Source: Actinomycetes bacterium (GTDB lineage: Bacteria > Actinomycetota > Acidimicrobiia > Acidimicrobiales > RAAP-2). From it: a stretch of DNA of 9,339 bases. The notes beneath the pieces were generated by a model that saw only the letters and a list, made by a program, of their open reading frames with translations, did not search any database and was not told where the DNA came from. Where the stretch lies: contig JAJYZN010000106.1 of assembly GCA_021799915.1 (NCBI GenBank), positions 1 through 9,339 on the forward strand. The letters run 5' to 3'. Position 1 is the stretch's first letter. Each line of letters begins with the position of its first letter. The position numbers were made by a program, and so were the translations under genes. Below are positions 6,069-9,339 of the stretch, in pieces.

Positions 6069-6976
6069 GCCCGTCCTCCGCCTTCTTCGATCGCCCCGGA
6101 GACCGTGGTCGCCCCGGGAACCGTGGACGCCCCGGGGACGAGCATCCGGTTCATGCTCCCAGAGCGGAAGCCGTCGAGGTCGAGGGCGACGAACGCATAG
6201 CCCGATGATCGCACCGCGGTGACCACGTCGGCTCTCCTGGCCAGCACGTCGGCCAACTGCTCCTCGGGCACCTCGACCCGGGCCGTCGGGCCGTGGTGGC
6301 GCACCCTCACCTGGGTGAACCCCAACCGGCGCAGGGCAGACTCGGCCCGGGCCACCGAGCCCAGGGCCCCAAGGGTGACCGGCGTGCCGTAGGGAAGGCG
6401 GGAGGCCAGACAGGCGGCAGCCGGCTTGTCCCAGGTCCGGAGGCCCAGCCGACGTGACCAGCTCCGCACGTCGGACTTCGTCAGCCCGGCCTCGGCCAGC
6501 GGGAACCGTGCACCCCGTGTGGCAGCAACCTGCTGGCCCGGTCGGTAGTCCCCGAGATCGTCCACGTTCACTCCCAGCACTACCGTCGCCCCCTCGGCGA
6601 CGGCGACCGGCTCGAGCGCGCCCATCAGGGCATGCTTGCACCGGGCACACCGGTCGGGTCCGTTGGCCACGTAGGCCGGGTCGTCCAGCTCGTCGGTCAC
6701 AATCGCCCGCCAGCGCAGCCCCCACTCGGAGGCCAGGGAGCGGCAGTCCTCTCGCTCTTCGGGGGCCAGCGACGGTGAGATCGCGGTCACACACAGCACC
6801 CGGGACGGCCCCAAAAGGTCGTGAGCCACCCAGGCCAGGAATGCCGAATCGCTCCCCCCACTGAACGCCACCACCACCCGGTCCAGATCTTCGAGGACCC
6901 GGCGCAGGGCGGCGAAGCCGTCCTCGTCCCCCCCGGGCGCGGCCCGGGCCACCGCGGTCCGGGTGACGCCAATCAT
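6065..6976 (-). CDS. larE: LarE-type ATP-dependent PP-loop sulfur transferase
   Basis: The protein has 303 residues, and its ATG overlaps the hemQ stop as ATGA (6973-6976). It belongs to the adenine alpha-hydrolase superfamily: the PP-loop SGGSDS is at 39-44 after the strand VVVAF. LarE hallmarks follow: RCARCK (109-114) with Cys110 and Cys113, GVNVDDLGDYRPG (135-147), PAAACLASRLPYG (185-197) with Cys189, RVRHHGPTARVEV (224-236) and LDGFRSGSMN (267-276). In Lactobacillus plantarum LarE, the cysteine of the CLASR motif donates its own sulfur to the nickel-pincer nucleotide precursor; Cys189 aligns there. Some homologues use an iron-sulfur cluster for the sulfur instead. The last residues, from about 280, form an extra tail with hexapeptide repeats. 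larB and larC are not in this window, so the role could be pincer cofactor synthesis or another thiolation. The gene symbol is by family only. Confidence 0.85.
   Translation of the reverse strand: MIGVTRTAVARAAPGGDEDGFAALRRVLEDLDRVVVAFSGGSDSAFLAWVAHDLLGPSRVLCVTAISPSLAPEEREDCRSLASEWGLRWRAIVTDELDDPAYVANGPDRCARCKHALMGALEPVAVAEGATVVLGVNVDDLGDYRPGQQVAATRGARFPLAEAGLTKSDVRSWSRRLGLRTWDKPAAACLASRLPYGTPVTLGALGSVARAESALRRLGFTQVRVRHHGPTARVEVPEEQLADVLARRADVVTAVRSSGYAFVALDLDGFRSGSMNRMLVPGASTVPGATTVSGAIEEGGGRA
6092..6145 (-). repeat. 18-bp tandem repeat in the larE 3' end
   Basis: Three 18-bp units lie in tandem (6092-6109, 6110-6127, 6128-6145). The first two differ at three positions; the third matches well only in its first half (CGCCCCGGGG). 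On the minus strand they encode the hexapeptides VPGAST, VPGATT and VSGAIE. The reading frame is kept because 18 is a multiple of three, so changes in copy number would not break the protein. Confidence 0.7.
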
Positions 6977-7713
6977 CCTGGGCTCCCGGCGGTCGGGGCC
7001 ACCCCGGTCGCCTGAGCGACCCCCGACAGGACCTCGGGCAGGTCTCCGACGACCCCGGTGTAGAACGGCCCGAACTCGGCGAACACAGCCGAGGCTTCGT
7101 CGAAGCGCATCTGGTAGACGCAGTCCTTCAGATCGTCGGGATGGACGCCGAACAGCGTGACCCCCCACTCCCAGTCGTCGAGACCGGTGGAGGCGGTGAT
7201 GAGCTGCAGGATCCGATCGTGGAAGGTCCGGCCCAGCGCACCGTGACCCATCATGAGGCGCTTCCGCTCCTCGAATTCGAGGCTGTACCAGTTCTGGTCG
7301 GCCGCCCGCCGCTTCGACATCGGATAGAAGCAGAAGGCCCGCTTGCCCTCTGGGGGGAGCTCTGGGTAGAGGCGGGCCTGCTTCATCGCGTCTGGGATCC
7401 CCGCTGCGTACTCGGAGAGCTCGGTCACCGACACGTAAGAGGCCACCGGCACCAGGCCGGCACCGTGCACCGCCGTCTGGAACTCCCGTTGCCCCCACAG
7501 GTCCGAGCCGAGCACCACGAGGCCGACATCCGCCTTGTGGCCAAGCATCGCCACCGACACCACGTGACCACCTTGCTCGCCGACGTGGTCCACCGCGTCC
7601 CCGATCCGCACGGCGTCCAGCGCGCCTGCCACCCGGCAGAAGAGATGGAGGACGCTCACCCCGACCGAGGGTCGAAGTGGCTCTCTACTCGAGCCTTCGG
7701 GCGTCGTTCCCAT
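6973..7713 (-). CDS. hemQ: HemQ, coproheme decarboxylase (chlorite-dismutase-like family)
   Basis: The protein has 246 residues starting at ATG 7713. HemQ (also called ChdC) converts iron-coproporphyrin III to haem b by two oxidative decarboxylations with H2O2, the last step of the coproporphyrin-dependent route used by Actinobacteria and Firmicutes. The diagnostic stretch FCFYPMSKRR (127-136) carries the catalytic tyrosine (Tyr130), with Met132 and Lys134. NWYSL (141-145) and MMGHGALGR (154-162) follow, with His157 as the proximal haem ligand. The 27-residue spacing from Tyr130 to His157 equals that of Tyr147 and His174 in Listeria HemQ. GLDDWEWGVTLF and QMRFDEASAVFAEFGPFY complete the second ferredoxin-like half. 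It lacks the distal arginine context of true chlorite dismutases as far as I can judge. It heads a three-gene set with larE and the NIL gene. A GAGG two bases before the ATG is too close for a good ribosome binding site. Confidence 0.94.
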   Translation of the reverse strand: MGTTPEGSSREPLRPSVGVSVLHLFCRVAGALDAVRIGDAVDHVGEQGGHVVSVAMLGHKADVGLVVLGSDLWGQREFQTAVHGAGLVPVASYVSVTELSEYAAGIPDAMKQARLYPELPPEGKRAFCFYPMSKRRAADQNWYSLEFEERKRLMMGHGALGRTFHDRILQLITASTGLDDWEWGVTLFGVHPDDLKDCVYQMRFDEASAVFAEFGPFYTGVVGDLPEVLSGVAQATGVAPTAGSPG

Positions 7714-7719
7714 GGCCTC

Positions 7720-7725
7720 AGCTTA
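7720..7725 (-). promoter_or_regulatory. Candidate -10 element for a leaderless hemQ transcript
   Basis: The minus strand reads TAAGCT, a TANNNT match, six bases before the hemQ ATG at 7713. That spacing would place the transcription start at or next to the ATG. No clear -35 box is seen; TCGACC lies about 20 bp upstream, inside the groEL hairpin. It is supported only by position and the lack of a well-spaced Shine-Dalgarno. Confidence 0.3.
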
Positions 7726-7745
7726 CGGAAACGGAGCCGGTACGC

Positions 7746-7777
7746 GGTCGAGGGGCGCCCGCAGGCGCCCCTCGACC
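7746..7777 (-). terminator. Intrinsic-type hairpin downstream of groEL
   Basis: A perfect 14-bp inverted repeat has arms GGTCGAGGGGCGCC (7746-7759) and GGCGCCCCTCGACC (7764-7777) around a 4-nt loop (7760-7763). It begins 26 bp after the groEL stop on the minus strand and lies before the hemQ start. No T-run follows, which is common for GC-rich actinobacterial terminators. It should separate groEL from the hemQ-larE-NIL set. Confidence 0.78.
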
Positions 7778-7803
7778 TTCACGACACGTGCCGATGGAGG
7801 CGA

Positions 7804-9339
7804 TCAGTAGTCCTCCATGCCCCCGCCGGGCATGGCCGGGGCCTTCTCTTCGGGCTTGTCCACGATGACCGCCTCCGTGGTGAGGAAGAGCGCGGCGATC
7901 GATGCGGCGTTCTGGAGGGCCGACCTGGTCACCTTGGCGGCGTCGATGACCCCGGCCTTGAAGAGGTCACCGTACTCGCCACTGGCGGCGTCGAGCCCTT
8001 CGGCACCCTTCAGGTTTCGCACCTTCTCGACGATCACTCCACCTTCGAGGCCGGCGTTCACCGCGATCTGCTTCAGCGGCTCTTCGACGGCCCGGGCCAC
8101 GATCCTGGCACCCGTGGCCTCGTCCCCTTCGAGCTTCTCGCTCCGCTCGAGAACTGCGGCCTGAGCCCGGAGGAGAGCCACGCCACCTCCGGGCACGACG
8201 CCTTCCTCGATGGCGGCCTTCGTGGTGGACACAGCGTCCTCGATACGGTGCTTCTTCTCCTTGAGCTCCACCTCGGTGGCGGCGCCGACCTTGATGACGG
8301 CCACCCCACCGGACAGCTTGGCCAGCCGCTCCTGGAGCTTCTCACGGTCGTAGTCCGAGTCGGTGTTCTCGATCTCGGTCTTGATCTGGTTGATCCGACC
8401 CTTGATGTCAGCCTCGTCACCGGCCCCTTCGACGACGGTGGTCTCGTCCTTGGTCACCACCACCTTGCGGGCCTTGCCCAGGAGGTCCAGCCCGACGTTC
8501 TCGAGCTTCAGGCCCACCTCCTCGGTGACGACCTGGCCTCCGGTCAAGATGGCGATGTCCTGGAGCATGGCCTTGCGCCGCTCTCCGAACCCCGGGGCCT
8601 TCACCGAGACGCTCTTGAAGGTGCCACGGATCTTGTTCACCACGAGGGTCGCCAGCGCCTCTCCTTCGACGTCTTCGGCGATGATCACCAGCGGCTTGCC
8701 GGACTGCATGACCTTCTCGAGCACCGGGAGCAGATCCCGCACGGCGGTGATCTTCGACCCCACGATGAGCACGTAGGCGTCTTCCAACACCGCTTCCATC
8801 CGCTCGGGATCGGTCACGAAGTAGGGCGAGATGTACCCCTTGTCGAAGCGCATCCCCTCCACCAGGTCCATCTCCATCCCGAAGGTCTGGGACTCTTCGA
8901 CGGTGATGACGCCGTCCTTCCCCACCTTGTCGATGGCTTCGGCGATCATCCCGCCGATCTCGGTGTCCGCCGCCGAGATCGAGGCCACCTGGGCGATCTG
9001 CTCCTTGGAGTCCGTCTCCTTGGCGATGCCGTGGATCGAGTTCACCGCTTCTTCCACCCCGGCCTCGATGCCCTTCTTCAACGACATCGGATTGGCTCCG
9101 GCGGCGACGTTCCGGAGGCCTTCGTGCACCATCGCCCAGGCCAGCACCGTGGCGGTGGTCGTACCGTCCCCGGCCACGTCGTCGGTCTGCTTGGCCACTT
9201 CCTTCACCAGCTCGGCACCGATGCGCTCGTAGGGGTCTTCGAGCTCGATCTCCTTGGCGATGGACACGCCGTCGTTGGTGATCGTCGGGGCCCCCCACTT
9301 CTTGTCGAGGACGACGTTGCGGCCCTTGGGGCCCAGGGT
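7804..9339 (-). CDS. groEL: Chaperonin GroEL (60 kDa), N-terminus cut by window edge
   Basis: The frame runs off the right edge; 511 residues are visible of about 540 expected, so about 28 N-terminal residues are missing. GroEL assembles into a double ring that folds proteins in an ATP-driven cycle with GroES. The first visible residues, [20 protein letters not shown], are the conserved nucleotide-site region. [10 protein letters not shown] carries the aspartate needed for ATP hydrolysis, and [21 protein letters not shown] is the second conserved ATP-site segment with its aspartate. The apical domain ([20 protein letters not shown] and [22 protein letters not shown]) is intact. The C-terminus ends in MPGGGMEDY: a short glycine-methionine tail, not the histidine-rich tail of actinobacterial GroEL1 paralogues, so this is probably the housekeeping type. 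Whether groES lies upstream, and whether there is a CIRCE or HrcA site, cannot be seen. A strong hairpin follows the stop. Confidence 0.97.
   Translation of the reverse strand, partial: TLGPKGRNVVLDKKWGAPTITNDGVSIAKEIELEDPYERIGAELVKEVAKQTDDVAGDGTTTATVLAWAMVHEGLRNVAAGANPMSLKKGIEAGVEEAVNSIHGIAKETDSKEQIAQVASISAADTEIGGMIAEAIDKVGKDGVITVEESQTFGMEMDLVEGMRFDKGYISPYFVTDPERMEAVLEDAYVLIVGSKITAVRDLLPVLEKVMQSGKPLVIIAEDVEGEALATLVVNKIRGTFKSVSVKAPGFGERRKAMLQDIAILTGGQVVTEEVGLKLENVGLDLLGKARKVVVTKDETTVVEGAGDEADIKGRINQIKTEIENTDSDYDREKLQERLAKLSGGVAVIKVGAATEVELKEKKHRIEDAVSTTKAAIEEGVVPGGGVALLRAQAAVLERSEKLEGDEATGARIVARAVEEPLKQIAVNAGLEGGVIVEKVRNLKGAEGLDAASGEYGDLFKAGVIDAAKVTRSALQNAASIAALFLTTEAVIVDKPEEKAPAMPGGGMEDY

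Noticed and set aside
6977..7498. Upstream extension of the larE frame through hemQ
   Set aside because: It is an out-of-frame reading of hemQ, whose own frame is clearly conserved. The ATG at 6976 fits the ATGA overlap.
6973..7713. Reading HemQ as a chlorite dismutase
   Set aside because: The YPMSK motif and its 27-residue spacing to the proximal histidine match coproheme decarboxylases, and no perchlorate or chlorate genes are nearby.

Overview
This is a GC-rich, gene-dense chromosomal segment that looks actinobacterial, most probably from the class Acidimicrobiia. Three things point there. Protein families typical of Actinobacteria are present (HemQ, a TAP-like secreted hydrolase, an LpdA/Rv3303c-type flavoprotein). 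One protein starts with a short Trp/Tyr-rich tag (GWWVASDGRWYPPE) that I associate with Acidimicrobiia proteins. Starts are often GTG, and genes frequently overlap by 4 nt. I see no tRNA, rRNA, CRISPR array, insertion sequence or phage gene, and no sharp change in composition. This is an inference from sequence reading, not from a database search.

Layout: (1) 1-1133, plus strand: the C-terminal three-quarters or so of a TAP-like alpha/beta hydrolase, cut by the window edge. (2) 1171-4954, minus strand, read from right to left: a Nudix hydrolase with an N-terminal NUDIX_N_2-type helical domain, a GNAT acetyltransferase, an LpdA-like pyridine nucleotide-disulfide oxidoreductase lacking one of the two redox cysteines, and an alpha/beta hydrolase carrying the Trp/Tyr-rich tag. 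The close spacing suggests one operon, with a weak hairpin before the flavoprotein. (3) 5043-5788, plus strand, divergent from the Nudix gene: a 66-residue four-cysteine protein overlapping a RimJ/RimL-type GNAT gene by GTGA. (4) 5829-7713, minus strand: hemQ (coproheme decarboxylase), a LarE-type PP-loop sulfur transferase and a 79-residue stand-alone NIL-domain protein, each overlapping the next by 4 nt (ATGA, then GTGA). (5) 7804-9339, minus strand: groEL, cut at its N-terminal end by the window edge and followed by a perfect 14-bp hairpin that probably terminates it.

How they may work together: HemQ indicates that the organism makes haem by the coproporphyrin-dependent route. The tight coupling of hemQ with a LarE-type sulfur transferase and a NIL-domain protein is the most interesting arrangement here, because larB and larC, the usual partners of larE, are absent from the window and NIL proteins have been linked to sulfur-amino-acid metabolism. 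The Nudix-GNAT-flavoprotein-hydrolase cluster looks like a housekeeping or detoxification set with no obvious single pathway.

Non-coding DNA is scarce. No gap exceeds 300 bases; the longest are 4955-5042 (divergent promoter region) and 7714-7803 (terminator plus hemQ promoter).
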